Shown: piece after piece, positions 1 through 11,089 of the stretch
Layout: each line of letters begins with the position of its first letter
Position numbering within the stretch: position 1 is the stretch's first letter
Notes under the pieces: generated by a model
Databases searched by the model: none
Told to the model about the DNA's origin: nothing
Seen by the model: only the letters and a program-made list of their open reading frames with translations
Position numbers and translations under genes: made by a program
NCBI RefSeq assembly: GCF_034661295.1
Contig: NZ_CP141062.1
Span: 2,294,001 to 2,358,000, forward strand
From: Faecalibacter sp. LW9
Lineage (GTDB): Bacteria; Bacteroidota; Bacteroidia; Flavobacteriales; Weeksellaceae
Direction of reading: 5' to 3'
Length of the DNA: 64,000 nucleotides

Positions 1-596
1 CTAAACTACTATAAAAAACACTATGTACACATTGGCAATGCCAATGGAATTGTAAAATTTGTCATCTAAAAAAGGGAAGAAAAGGTTCAAAATTTGAACC
101 TTTAACCAACCTAAACTACTATAAAAAAACACTATGAATGACAAAGGATTAATTTCTTAAACATTAAATATTATACCAACATTTAATTATTCCTTTTTAA
201 TTTTATTTGACAAAGTTCGATCTTTTGAATTTCTTATATTAATAAATATCAATGAAATTTTTTATAGTATGATTATTTAAACTTATTATGTTTCAGTAGA
301 TTAGGTTTGATTATGAATCAATGCTTGTTTAATGATATTTCAATAAAATTTAATTGTAAAAAAAAAAAATAATTTAGATTGATGTCTGTAAGAAATAAAA
401 GAAGGTTTTGCAAACGCAAAACCTTTTTAACCAACCTAAACTACTATAAAAAACACTATGAATTAATTGGGAATAACCCCAAAATATAATGTAGAAAATC
501 TTTCTATTGAATAAATTGTGATTTCTATAAAAAGGAAGAAAAGGTTCTAAACTGAACCTTTAACCAACCTAAACTACTATAAAAAAACACTATGAA
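1..596 (+). repeat. Tandem array of four hairpin/AACCAACC modules
   Basis: Four near-identical cores of the form AACCAACCTAAACTACTAT followed by AAAAAACACTATG lie at 1-25 (cut by the window edge), 104-138, 429-462 and 562-596. Each complete copy is preceded by a GGTT...AACC hairpin (arms 81-91/93-103, 402-411/416-425, 540-547/554-561). Each core is followed by a second inverted repeat of different sequence. Copies 1 and 3 resemble each other, as do copies 2 and 4, so the array looks like a duplicated two-module unit of about 435-458 bp. The ATG opens only very short frames of unlike sequence (10, 8, 1 and 16 codons), so this is more likely structured RNA or regulatory DNA than coding sequence. 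No known RNA family was recognised. Confidence 0.8.
81..103 (+). other. Hairpin A of module 2
   Basis: The arms AAAGGTTCAAA and TTTGAACCTTT form an 11-bp stem directly before AACCAACC. The equivalent hairpins at 402-425 and 540-561 keep GGTT/AACC but change the rest of the stem in a base-paired way (GTTTTGC/GCAAAAC against GTTC/GAAC). The short T-run after it could make it a weak terminator. Confidence 0.7.
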
Positions 597-880
597 TAAC
601 AAAGGGATAATGGTTCTATTTCGACAATCAAACAGCATTTGATTATCCCTTTAATTTTCTATACAAAGTTGGGGATAAATTTTAACCGAAATGAATAAAT
701 GTAAGAAAATTTTCTTATTAAGAAATAGATTTAATTTATTTCATTCGTAATAGTGGTCATAATTCGCCTATATATAATGGATTTGAAATTTTAAAAATGA
801 AAAATAATGTCGTGGATAAATTTAATTTTTAACATTTTTAACAATTAATTAAGGCTGTTTTTTGAATGATTTGCAAAAAA
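597..880. other. Intergenic, mostly featureless
   Basis: After the last repeat there is an 11-bp inverted repeat (AAAGGGATAAT near 600-613 and ATTATCCCTTT near 642-654) that belongs to the fourth module. Beyond that I see only AT-rich sequence with no open frame and no promoter I can support. Confidence 0.5.
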
Positions 881-915
881 AAATAAGCTGTAGTATCTAC
901 AGCTTATTTTTTATT
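881..915 (-). terminator. Bidirectional terminator
   Basis: A 12-bp stem (AATAAGCTGTAG/CTACAGCTTATT, loop TAT) is flanked by an A-run on the left and a T-run on the right. It sits just past the stop of the isomerase gene that ends at 928 on the minus strand. Confidence 0.8.
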
Positions 916-927
916 TATAAAAAGTAA

Positions 928-2004
928 TTAATTTAAAACTTCCATATCGAAATATAAAGTAGCATTAGCAGGTACAACGCCACCAGCACCTCTTGATCCA
1001 TATCCTAATTCAGAAGGAATAATTAAGAATACTTTAGATCCTTTTTTGAATAAAGTTAATGCTTCCATCCATCCTTGAATTAATCCAGTCACACCCACTT
1101 GAACATCTAATGGTTGATTGCGATCATATGAAGAATCTAATTTTTCACCATCAGCTAAACGCAATGTATAGTGTGTTTTAATAGCTTCTCCATGAGCTGG
1201 AACTTCACCATTACCTTCTTCTAAAATAACATATTTTAATCCAGAAGCTGTTGATGTAGCTTTTGCTTCTAACTCTTTTTGACGAGCAATTTCGGCGTCT
1301 AATTCAGCTTGCTTTTTTGCTGCAGCTTCAGCTTGCTTTTTTGCATGATTGGCTTTTGCTTCATCAAATGCTTTATTTCCATCATATTTTGCATATTTGT
1401 CACCTTTACGAGCAATTTCTAATTTTTCAATTACTACAGGAACAATAGGTTTATCGTTTGGAGTTTTTTCGACATTAGCAATAGAATCAATAACTTCTAA
1501 TCCTTCGATTACTTTACCAAAAACAGTATGACGTCCGTCTAACCATGGTGTAGCCACTTCTGTAATGAAGAATTGAGAACCGTTTGTCCCTGGTCCAGCA
1601 TTAGCCATAGATAATACACCTTTCCCATCGTGTTTTAATGAAGCATCAAATTCATCTTCAAAATCATATCCTGGTCCTCCCGTTCCGATTCCGTCAGGAT
1701 CACCACCTTGGATCATAAAATCTTTAATTACACGGTGGAAAACAAGTCCGTCATAGTAAGGAACACCTTTAGCTTTAGCTTTGTTTTCTTTTGTTCCTTC
1801 AGCTAATCCCACGAAATTAGCAACCGTCATAGGTGCTTGTTCTTCGTATAATTTGATTGTCATTGCTCCATGATTAGTTGTCATTTTAGCATACAATCCG
1901 TCTTCTAAATTTTTAAATTCTTCTTTACTCATCGATTTTGGTATTTTAACACCACAACTTACTAACGTCGTTATGATTGTTAAGATTAATACTAGTTTTT
2001 TCAT
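928..2004 (-). CDS. Lipoprotein cyclophilin-FKBP double-domain prolyl isomerase
   Basis: A peptidyl-prolyl cis-trans isomerase predicted to act outside the inner membrane. Residues 1-17 form a lipoprotein signal ending LVSC, so Cys17 is the likely lipidation site. A cyclophilin domain follows (about 38-195, with FHRVIKDFMIQGGDP and NGSQFFIT). Next is a charged Ala/Lys/Glu linker (about 205-250) and then an FKBP domain to the end (LGYGSRGAGGVVPANATLYF). Having both isomerase folds in one polypeptide is less common than single-domain forms. It lies downstream of gldI on the same strand, 37 bp away, and ends in a clear hairpin terminator. Folding of envelope or secreted proteins is the likely role; the substrates cannot be told. 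Confidence 0.9.
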   Translation of the reverse strand: MKKLVLILTIITTLVSCGVKIPKSMSKEEFKNLEDGLYAKMTTNHGAMTIKLYEEQAPMTVANFVGLAEGTKENKAKAKGVPYYDGLVFHRVIKDFMIQGGDPDGIGTGGPGYDFEDEFDASLKHDGKGVLSMANAGPGTNGSQFFITEVATPWLDGRHTVFGKVIEGLEVIDSIANVEKTPNDKPIVPVVIEKLEIARKGDKYAKYDGNKAFDEAKANHAKKQAEAAAKKQAELDAEIARQKELEAKATSTASGLKYVILEEGNGEVPAHGEAIKTHYTLRLADGEKLDSSYDRNQPLDVQVGVTGLIQGWMEALTLFKKGSKVFLIIPSELGYGSRGAGGVVPANATLYFDMEVLN

Positions 2005-2041
2005 TAATTCTATTCAAAGATGTTTTTCGTAGTATATATGG

Positions 2042-2569
2042 TTAATTTTTCTTTATTGTGTTTACTTTAATGTCTAAAATTAAGGGTTGGTTAGGTCCAA
2101 TTTTAGCATCATCACCCATTCCACCATAGCTTAAAAAAGAGGGTAGAAGTACACGGGCTTGCGTTCCTTCTTCAATTAATTGTAAGGAGGAATGTAGACC
2201 TCTGATGATATCGGCTTTACCTAAAATAACTTTTTGTTCACCGATTTCATTGTAATTATAAATGATATTATTATCTAAATCATATACTTGATAAGTGAAA
2301 TTGATATAATCTCCCACTTTGGCAGTTGTATTCGTTTTTACTCCCGCATTGGTTATCCAAATTCCGCTTTCAGTTTTATTAAATTTTAAATCTGATTTGG
2401 CTCTATAATCATTAAACCAAGAGACTTCTTCTTGCAATAAAATTTTTCCTCGTTCTTGCGAGCGTTGCATAAAATCATCATTATTATAACTCACAGGATA
2501 TTGTACCACCTGATTATCACAACTCCATAGGGAAAATAGAACGAGTGTTGCAAAAAGAAATTTTTTCAT
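2042..2569 (-). CDS. gldI: GldI-type gliding-associated FKBP lipoprotein
   Basis: An FKBP-type prolyl isomerase of the GldI kind, which in Flavobacterium is needed for gliding motility and the linked type IX secretion machinery. The first 17 residues are a lipoprotein signal (FSLWSC). The C-terminal half is the FKBP domain (YINFTYQVYDLD, LGKADIIRGLHSSL, SFLSYGGMG). I take the ATG at 2569 rather than an upstream TTG at 2581, because the ATG follows the stop of the DHH gene by one base (TAA-T-ATG), which suggests translational coupling. The DHH phosphatase - gldI - isomerase order is one I remember from other flavobacteria. No other gld genes lie in this window, so actual gliding cannot be inferred. 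Confidence 0.85.
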   Translation of the reverse strand: MKKFLFATLVLFSLWSCDNQVVQYPVSYNNDDFMQRSQERGKILLQEEVSWFNDYRAKSDLKFNKTESGIWITNAGVKTNTTAKVGDYINFTYQVYDLDNNIIYNYNEIGEQKVILGKADIIRGLHSSLQLIEEGTQARVLLPSFLSYGGMGDDAKIGPNQPLILDIKVNTIKKN

Positions 2570-2570
2570 A

Positions 2571-3593
2571 TTAGATTTCAACTTTTAATAAACTTTCTTG
2601 ATATTCTGGTAATATCGATTTAAAAAATTGGATGGTTTCTTCCATTGGTACGTCAGATCTTCCGCCAGCAGCATTCATATGTCCTCCACCATTGAAATAT
2701 TTTCGAGACAATTCATTAACATCAAAATCACCTTTTGAACGAAGTGAGATTTTAATAAAATTATGAACAGTGTCTTCGATAAAAATAACTGAGAAAATAT
2801 AATTTTCTACACTTAAACCATAATTTACAAACCCTTCTGTATCTCCTTTTTGAAAACCATTTTCCAATAAGTCTTCACGTTTTAAAAACATAAAAGCAGT
2901 ACGATATTCAGGTAAGAATGTTAAATTATTTAGAGTTAAGGATAATAATTTAAGACGTGCTTCGGATTGAGAATCGTTAACATAAGAAGTCACTTTATCA
3001 ACTTCAACACCACGGTCTATTAAATCGGCAACTATACGATGTGTTGATGAGGAAGTATTTCTAAATCTAAATCCTCCGGTATCCGTCATCATTCCGGTAT
3101 ATATACAAGGAGCAATCACATCATCAATTAAATCTACGTCACCCATGGCTTCAATAAAATTATAAACCATTTGACATGTAGCAGGCATTTCAATATCAGA
3201 GTACATAAAATCAAATTGATCAGGCTCTCTGTGATGATCAATTAAAACTTTTGGAGCTTTCGATCGTTCTACCCAGTTCCCTAAATCATCAATACGTGTC
3301 ACTGTATTAAAATCTAAAATAAAAATAATATCCGCTTGGTGAATAATAGCCTCCGCGCGTTTTGGTTGATAATCTGCAATTACAATTTCTTTTGCAGAAG
3401 GCAACCATTTCAAAAATTTAGGAAAGTCGTTTGGTGCAACGATATTGCATGTATGTTGATGTTTTCTTAAGTAATGGTACATGGCTAATGTTGAGCCAAT
3501 TGCGTCTCCATCTGGATTTTTATGGGGTAAAATTGCAATCTTCTTTGGTGTCGATAACAATTCTTTTAAAGCGTCAAAATTCGTCATTTGCAT
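2571..3593 (-). CDS. nrnA: DHH-family oligoribonuclease / pAp phosphatase
   Basis: A DHH/DHHA1 phosphoesterase of the NrnA type, expected to degrade nanoRNA and dephosphorylate pAp in the cytoplasm with Mn2+. The motifs run HKNPDGDAIGS (metal ligands), FILDFNT, LIDHHREPD (the DHH signature) and the C-terminal nucleic-acid loop FNGGGHMNAAGG. The frame is open back to 3614, but a TATCTTTG promoter box covers 3605-3598 and would remove that start. The ATG at 3593 begins four bases after the box, and a second ATG follows at 3587. It is the first gene of the nrnA-gldI-isomerase set. Confidence 0.88.
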   Translation of the reverse strand: MQMTNFDALKELLSTPKKIAILPHKNPDGDAIGSTLAMYHYLRKHQHTCNIVAPNDFPKFLKWLPSAKEIVIADYQPKRAEAIIHQADIIFILDFNTVTRIDDLGNWVERSKAPKVLIDHHREPDQFDFMYSDIEMPATCQMVYNFIEAMGDVDLIDDVIAPCIYTGMMTDTGGFRFRNTSSSTHRIVADLIDRGVEVDKVTSYVNDSQSEARLKLLSLTLNNLTFLPEYRTAFMFLKREDLLENGFQKGDTEGFVNYGLSVENYIFSVIFIEDTVHNFIKISLRSKGDFDVNELSRKYFNGGGHMNAAGGRSDVPMEETIQFFKSILPEYQESLLKVEI

Positions 3594-3597
3594 AAAG

Positions 3598-3605
3598 CAA
3601 AGATA
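3598..3605 (-). promoter_or_regulatory. Promoter -7 box TATCTTTG for nrnA
   Basis: On the minus strand the sequence reads TATCTTTG-CTTT-ATG, an exact match to the Bacteroidota -7 consensus. The start codon lies where transcription is expected to begin. It decides the nrnA start and implies a leaderless or nearly leaderless mRNA. Confidence 0.6.
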
Positions 3606-3703
3606 ATAAAACAAGTTAAATACAATGCGTTTTCAAAAAGAAATAAGGCCTATACAATTCAGAATTATACAAGCCTTTGAGAAGTATTTCATGCATTAAA
3701 AAG

Positions 3704-4531
3704 CTATAAATCTCTTTTTTTGATTAAGATATAGGACAATCCAAAAAATGCTAGAATATAAAAAATATTGATGCTTAAATATTCCCAATGTACAGCAGAT
3801 GAAGTAAATAATTTCCCTGAAGTAAGGTATTGAGTTAAACTTACTGGAGGATAATCGATAATATTTCCATTGGCTGCTAATGGCAAATAAGAAGTTATAA
3901 ATGTATATTTTTCTTCTCCATCAATAGACGGTTTAAAAAAGAAGAAAGCTTCTATCCCTTTTAATATTAATTCAACAATATATAATACAAAAATAATTAA
4001 AATGGCAAACGTGCTTTTCTTGAATAAAAAGGCTAAAAACATTGCTAGGGCAACAAATGCTAAAATCTCGACGAAATATCCCAATAGAAATTCTATTCCC
4101 GAAAATGGTTCGAATACTTCTGCGAATGTTGCGCCCAATCCAAAGACAATTCCAAAAACCAATAAGGTTGAGGCAAAAACAAATAAAACATTCATATAAA
4201 GTTTGGATGAAAAAAATTCAAGGCGTGATAATCCATCAATAGTATTTTGTTTAAATGTTCCAAATGAATATTCATTCGAAATATTATTAATGACGATAAC
4301 AGCTAAAAAAAGTTTTCCAAATCCAATCAACCAAGTGATATTATGCCAAATAACAGGGAAGTTCAAGGCGCCCATTTCAATGAAATTTACTTGAATTCCA
4401 TTTATTTGAGGTTTTATATTGGGTAAAACAGCCCCCATTAATCCAATCAATATAAAATATAAGATTAAGAAAATTCGAGTTCCTTTATTGTAAAAAAACT
4501 TATTCCATTCGATACGTAATAATCTGTTCAT
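3704..4531 (-). CDS. ABC-2 type transporter permease
   Basis: A membrane subunit of an ABC exporter. It has about six hydrophobic segments, the first at residues 18-36 and the last at 252-270, with a long soluble loop between the first two as in ABC-2 permeases. It starts two bases after the stop of the ATPase gene, so the two are one transcription unit and surely partners. The substrate is unknown. The pair resembles the CcmA/NosY-like exporters found with bacitracin- or lantibiotic-type resistance and with NatAB, but nothing here picks one. Confidence 0.85.
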   Translation of the reverse strand: MNRLLRIEWNKFFYNKGTRIFLILYFILIGLMGAVLPNIKPQINGIQVNFIEMGALNFPVIWHNITWLIGFGKLFLAVIVINNISNEYSFGTFKQNTIDGLSRLEFFSSKLYMNVLFVFASTLLVFGIVFGLGATFAEVFEPFSGIEFLLGYFVEILAFVALAMFLAFLFKKSTFAILIIFVLYIVELILKGIEAFFFFKPSIDGEEKYTFITSYLPLAANGNIIDYPPVSLTQYLTSGKLFTSSAVHWEYLSINIFYILAFFGLSYILIKKRDL

Positions 4532-4533
4532 TT

Positions 4534-5430
4534 TTAATTGTTTTGTTGAATTAATTGGAAGAATTTATGTTCTAGGCTATCTTTTCGCATGACTAAATGG
4601 GATAGGATGATTCCTTGTTCGTATAATTTTTGATTGATTTCAACAGTTGATACTTCAGTATTTAATACAGCTTCAATTGTTTTAGGTTTTACTACAATTT
4701 TAGAGAAATAAGGCATTTGATGAAGGGCAGCTATTAATTCATCTTTATTGTTTGCATTCAGTTCTATTATACCATAAGAAGCACTAATGTGATCCACTTC
4801 TCCAGCAAAGAGCATTTTACCTTGCTTGAGTACAACAACGTGAGTACACACTTTTTCAACTTCATCTAAAAGGTGAGAAGCTAAAATAATTGTTGTTCCC
4901 AAAGATGCAATTTTTAAAATTAATTCTCTGATTTGGATAATCCCTTGCGGATCAAGTCCGTTGGTAGGTTCATCTAAAATTAGAACTTGCGGATCATTTA
5001 ACAACGCTCCAGCAATCGCTAGACGTTGTTTCATACCTAAGGAATAATTTTGAAATTTATCTTTTTTACGATCAAGTAAACCAACTAATTCAAGTTTCTC
5101 ATCGATTTTAGAATACGGAACACCTTTGATGTCTGCTACAATTTCTAAATTTTTTTCCGCTGATAGATAAGGATAAAATTTAGGACTTTCGATTATGGCT
5201 CCGATTTTCTTTAAGGTATCTTTATTGGGTTCTTCATCAAACCATTTCCAATTTCCTTGTGTAGGATTCAGAATGTTTAGAATAACCCCTAAAGTTGTTG
5301 ATTTACCACTCCCATTTGGTCCAAGTAATCCGTATACATTTCCTTTTTCTACCGAAAAGCTTATGTCATTTACGGCTGTGAAAGAACCAAATTTTTTCGT
5401 CAGATGGTTTATTTCAAGTATTTTTTGCAT
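4534..5430 (-). CDS. ABC transporter ATP-binding protein
   Basis: The ATPase of the exporter above. It carries Walker A (GLLGPNGSGKST, about 34-45), the ABC signature (YSLGMKQR), Walker B (QVLILDEPTNGLDP) and the H-loop (ASHLLDEVEK). The C-terminal 80 residues form the accessory domain common in the CcmA/NatA subgroup. It is 298 residues, the normal size. It is the first gene of the two-gene unit and is transcribed divergently from the chaN-like gene, with a 70-bp gap. Confidence 0.9.
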   Translation of the reverse strand: MQKILEINHLTKKFGSFTAVNDISFSVEKGNVYGLLGPNGSGKSTTLGVILNILNPTQGNWKWFDEEPNKDTLKKIGAIIESPKFYPYLSAEKNLEIVADIKGVPYSKIDEKLELVGLLDRKKDKFQNYSLGMKQRLAIAGALLNDPQVLILDEPTNGLDPQGIIQIRELILKIASLGTTIILASHLLDEVEKVCTHVVVLKQGKMLFAGEVDHISASYGIIELNANNKDELIAALHQMPYFSKIVVKPKTIEAVLNTEVSTVEINQKLYEQGIILSHLVMRKDSLEHKFFQLIQQNN

Positions 5431-5500
5431 AATAGTTTTAGATCTTTATTCTTATTTAGTCGATGATTTATTTACTTTGTTACAATTAAATATAAATAAC

Positions 5501-6382
5501 GTGAAAAAAATATATAGTTTGTTCATTATAATGGTTGTTCCTTTTATATTGAATGCTCAAGATTTAAAATCATATCAATTTTATAATAAAAAGGGTAAAC
5601 CCATTAAATTTCATCAAATGGTGAAACATTTGGCTGATTATGATGTGGTTTTATTTGGCGAACATCATAATAATTCAACAAATCATTGGCTACAATTGCA
5701 ATTATTAAAAAGTTTGTTTGAAGCAAGGAAAGGGCAGTTAATCGTTGGAGCAGAAATGTTTGAACGTGATAATCAAGAGGGAATAAATCAATATTTGAAA
5801 GGTATAATTAATGAAAATCAACTTAAAGATCACGTACGATTATGGTCGAATTATAAAACAGATTATCATCCTTTATTATCTTTTTCTAAAGTTCATCAGA
5901 TTCCATTTATAGCCACGAATATACCGAGGAAATATGCCTCAGTAGTTGCGAAAAAGGGAGTAGAAGAATTAATGAATTATAGTTCGGAAGAAAAACAATG
6001 GATGGTCGAAATGCCTTTTCCTATTGATTATTCCGCGCCAGGATACCCTGAAATGATAGCGATGATGGGGGATCATAGAGATAAAAGATCGGAAAATTTT
6101 GTGGCAGCACAAGCCATAAAAGATGCTACAATGGCTGAATCTATCGTTAAATATTATAAATCCAATACCTTATTCTTACATTTTAATGGGGATTATCATT
6201 CAAAGCAATATGGTGGAATTTATTGGTATTTAAAGCAATTTAAACCAAATTTAAAAGTTGCAGTGATTCAGATTTATGAGTCTAATTCAAAGGATTTAGC
6301 GATAAAAAAAGAAGAGTTTAAAAATTTTATTTTTACTGATTTTACGTTAGTTTTACCAGAAGATACAATCAAAACATATTAA
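5501..6382 (+). CDS. ChaN-like (DUF399) secreted protein
   Basis: A ChaN/DUF399 family protein; in Campylobacter the family member is an outer-membrane haem-binding lipoprotein. The motifs are VVLFGEHHNN, LIVGAEMFERDNQ and FLHFNGDYHS, which hold the conserved Glu and His residues. The open frame reaches back to 5195, but that part is antisense to the ABC ATPase. I choose the GTG at 5501 because it starts a typical secretion signal (KKIYSLFIIMVVPFILNAQ) with no lipobox. A TTTACTTTG promoter-like box lies at 5471-5479. The C-terminus ends normally 26 bp before the GH109 gene. Confidence 0.82.
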   Translation: MKKIYSLFIIMVVPFILNAQDLKSYQFYNKKGKPIKFHQMVKHLADYDVVLFGEHHNNSTNHWLQLQLLKSLFEARKGQLIVGAEMFERDNQEGINQYLKGIINENQLKDHVRLWSNYKTDYHPLLSFSKVHQIPFIATNIPRKYASVVAKKGVEELMNYSSEEKQWMVEMPFPIDYSAPGYPEMIAMMGDHRDKRSENFVAAQAIKDATMAESIVKYYKSNTLFLHFNGDYHSKQYGGIYWYLKQFKPNLKVAVIQIYESNSKDLAIKKEEFKNFIFTDFTLVLPEDTIKTY

Positions 6383-6392
6383 ACTATACTAA

Positions 6393-8675
<2,283 letters not shown>

Positions 8676-8685
<10 letters not shown>

Positions 8686-9701
8686 TGGAGTATATTTTAT
8701 CCTATTATTTTGAACGACCCGAAGATGTTCTCGTTCAACCCATCACTGAGGGACTAATTAATGATACTTTTCAAGTAAGTTTAGGAATTAATCGTTTTAT
8801 TCTCCAAAAGATTAATACGTCAATTTTTAAATCACCCGAAGTAATAATTTCTAATACTTTGGCCATTGGTCAACATTTGAAAAACAATAATTATTCAAAA
8901 GAGTTGGTAGAAATTATTCCGAATCGAAATGGAAATTTCATCACATTTTCAAATGGTGAAATCTGGCGCATGACAAAATATATCCCTAATTCGGTATGTA
9001 TTAGTAAAGTACAGTCTAAAGAACAGGCTTTTGAAGCTGCGAAATGTATCAGTGAGTTTCATCGTTTACTTAATGATTTTTCAACGGATCGTATACAATC
9101 GTCCATACCAGGTTTTTTGGATTATAGAAAAAGAGTAAATGATTTTAAATTGGCTCTGAAAAATGCCAATAAAGAGCGTCAATACATTGCAAGAGCTGAA
9201 ATTGATTATATTAATGCTCATCTTTCTTTAATCGATGAATATCTTCAAATCGAATTTCCAACAAGAGTGGTTCATGCAGACGCGAAAATTGGAAATTTTT
9301 TATTCGATGCAAATGATTCGATGAAACCTATTGCATTAATTGATTGGGACACCATTTTACCGGGAAATATGTTATGTGATTTTGGTGACATGATTCGGAC
9401 CTATTCTAATTTAAAAGTTGAAGATGATCCTGAAGGAAAGAATAATTTTTCATTAACATATTATCAATCAGTTAAAGATGGTTTTTTATATCATTTGACC
9501 GATGTTTTAACAGAAAAAGAGATCGAAGCAACGGATCTCACAGCTTTTGTTGTAATATTAATTCAAGCGATTCGATTTTTGACAGATTATTTAAATGGTG
9601 ATATATACTACCATACGACGCGAGAAAATCAAAATTTAGATCGTACGATTAATCAAATTAATTTGCTAAAAGCGATTGAAGAAGAATTATGCATTCATTA
9701 A
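8676..9701 (+). CDS. APH-fold sugar kinase (NahK-like)
   Basis: An aminoglycoside-phosphotransferase-fold kinase. The catalytic loop is HADAKIGN (about residues 200-207) and the metal-binding motif is IDWDT (about 222-226). Its length and partners suggest the N-acetylhexosamine 1-kinase group, which phosphorylates GlcNAc or GalNAc at C1. Two starts are possible: ATG 8676, and ATG 8685, which overlaps the previous stop as TAATG. The second would be typical coupling. With its neighbours it would make GalNAc-1-P from the sugar released by the GH109 enzyme. A different small-molecule kinase remains possible. Confidence 0.82.
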
Positions 9702-10171
9702 ATTACATCAAATTTGAACCTGAAGATCTTGACATTTACCTTAAAATCGTTTCGAGTGATTCAGTTATGAAATATATTACGGGTCGAGCGCGATCACGAG
9801 AAGAGAATATCAAGCGGTTTAAAGGTATTTTAAAAGCCAATACAGACCATGTAAAAGGCGGTTATTTTAAAATTTATGATCGCGGGAATGTCATCGGACT
9901 CGGAAAATTAGAATATTACGATAAAGAAGTAGATACTATAGAAGTAGGATATATCCTAATGGAAGATTATTGGGGTATAGGTTTTGGGAAAACAATTTGT
10001 AAAGATTTAATTCAATTTGCACGAATCAACGAAATGGCTAAATCCATTATAGGAATCATCCATCCTGAGAATATTGCTTCGAAACGAATATTAATGAGTA
10101 ATGGGTTAGAATCTTATTTTTTAGGAATAGAAAATGATGTGCCTACGGAAAAACTTCACATGAAATTATAA
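9689..10171 (+). CDS. GNAT family N-acetyltransferase
   Basis: A RimJ/RimL-like GNAT acetyltransferase. The acetyl-CoA-binding stretch is YILMEDYWGIGFGKTICKD (about 91-109), followed by HPENIASKRILMSNGLES, where the Asn and the final helix are typical of the family. It overlaps the kinase gene by 13 bp and ends one base before the next start, so it is part of the same operon. The acceptor (sugar, amino acid or protein) cannot be told. Confidence 0.85.
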   Translation: MHSLNYIKFEPEDLDIYLKIVSSDSVMKYITGRARSREENIKRFKGILKANTDHVKGGYFKIYDRGNVIGLGKLEYYDKEVDTIEVGYILMEDYWGIGFGKTICKDLIQFARINEMAKSIIGIIHPENIASKRILMSNGLESYFLGIENDVPTEKLHMKL

Positions 10172-10172
10172 A

Positions 10173-11060
10173 ATGGGAAAAAAGAAAATTACATTTATTG
10201 TCAATCCCGTTTCTGGAAATCAACAAGGAAAAAAGTTAATACAATTATTAGATAAGGAAAATCCTCATCCTGAATTTGAACTAACCGTTATGCAAACCCA
10301 ATTTGCAGAACATGCAGTTCAATTAACAAAAGAAGCATTGGATAAACATGCTGATTATATTATCGCTTGTGGAGGTGATGGGACCATTAATGAAGTGGCA
10401 CAACAATTAATTGGGAAAAGTACACCTCTAGGTATAATTCCAATAGGATCAGGGAATGGATTAGCAACGAATTTAAATCTTTCTAAAAATTTAGAGATTG
10501 CCATTCAAGATGTTTTCAAATTGAAAACAACAACGATTGATGTGGGGCAATTTGATGATTATTATTTCTTTAGCAATATTGGATTTGGATTAGATGCAGA
10601 AGTGATTAACGAATATTCTACTGCTGAAGAGCATACCTTAACAGGTTATGTAAAAGCGTTTTTTAATGCGTATAAAAAATACCATTCTCGTCAACTAAAA
10701 TTAACGATTGATCATCATTTACACATTGAGAAAGAAATGTTCTTTTTATTGTGTTCTAATTCAAATGTTGCAGGCTATGGGATTACGTTTACACCACAAG
10801 CAACACTTAGTGATGGAAAATTAGATTTAGTTGCAGTTGAAAAATTAACGTTATTAGAAATGTTTCAATTTGGTTTTCATGTGATTAATCAGAGTTTAGA
10901 TCAGTTTAATCGAGCTCAATTTTTTCAATTAGAACATTTTACCATTGAATCGTTAGATGGACCATTGATTGTGCAAATGGATGGTGAAGCCTTTGCATTT
11001 GAAAAATCAAATGGAGAAGTGAAAATATTAAAACAAGCTTTAAACGTTTTAATACCATAA
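10173..11060 (+). CDS. Diacylglycerol-kinase-family lipid kinase
   Basis: A YegS/BmrU-type lipid kinase. It has the N-terminal IVNPVSGNQQGKK, the catalytic GGDGTINEV (about 67-75) and PIGSGNGLATNL, which bind ATP and phosphate. It is 295 residues, the normal size, and cytoplasmic or peripheral to the membrane. It probably phosphorylates diacylglycerol or a related lipid. It follows the acetyltransferase by one base and may be co-transcribed with the sugar genes without a clear functional link. Confidence 0.88.
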   Translation: MGKKKITFIVNPVSGNQQGKKLIQLLDKENPHPEFELTVMQTQFAEHAVQLTKEALDKHADYIIACGGDGTINEVAQQLIGKSTPLGIIPIGSGNGLATNLNLSKNLEIAIQDVFKLKTTTIDVGQFDDYYFFSNIGFGLDAEVINEYSTAEEHTLTGYVKAFFNAYKKYHSRQLKLTIDHHLHIEKEMFFLLCSNSNVAGYGITFTPQATLSDGKLDLVAVEKLTLLEMFQFGFHVINQSLDQFNRAQFFQLEHFTIESLDGPLIVQMDGEAFAFEKSNGEVKILKQALNVLIP

Positions 11061-11089
11061 TTAACCAAATATCCTTTATTTTAGCAGTT

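Noticed and set aside
1-600. CRISPR array
   Set aside because: Repeat spacing is irregular (110, 325 and 133 bp), there are no spacers of uniform length, and no cas gene is in the window.
1-880. Short open frames after the repeated ATG
   Set aside because: They are 1-16 codons long and unlike each other, so coding conservation is not supported.
5195-5500. N-terminal 100 residues of the long frame ending at 6382
   Set aside because: They are antisense to the ABC ATPase and lack family similarity; the GTG at 5501 starts a proper signal peptide.
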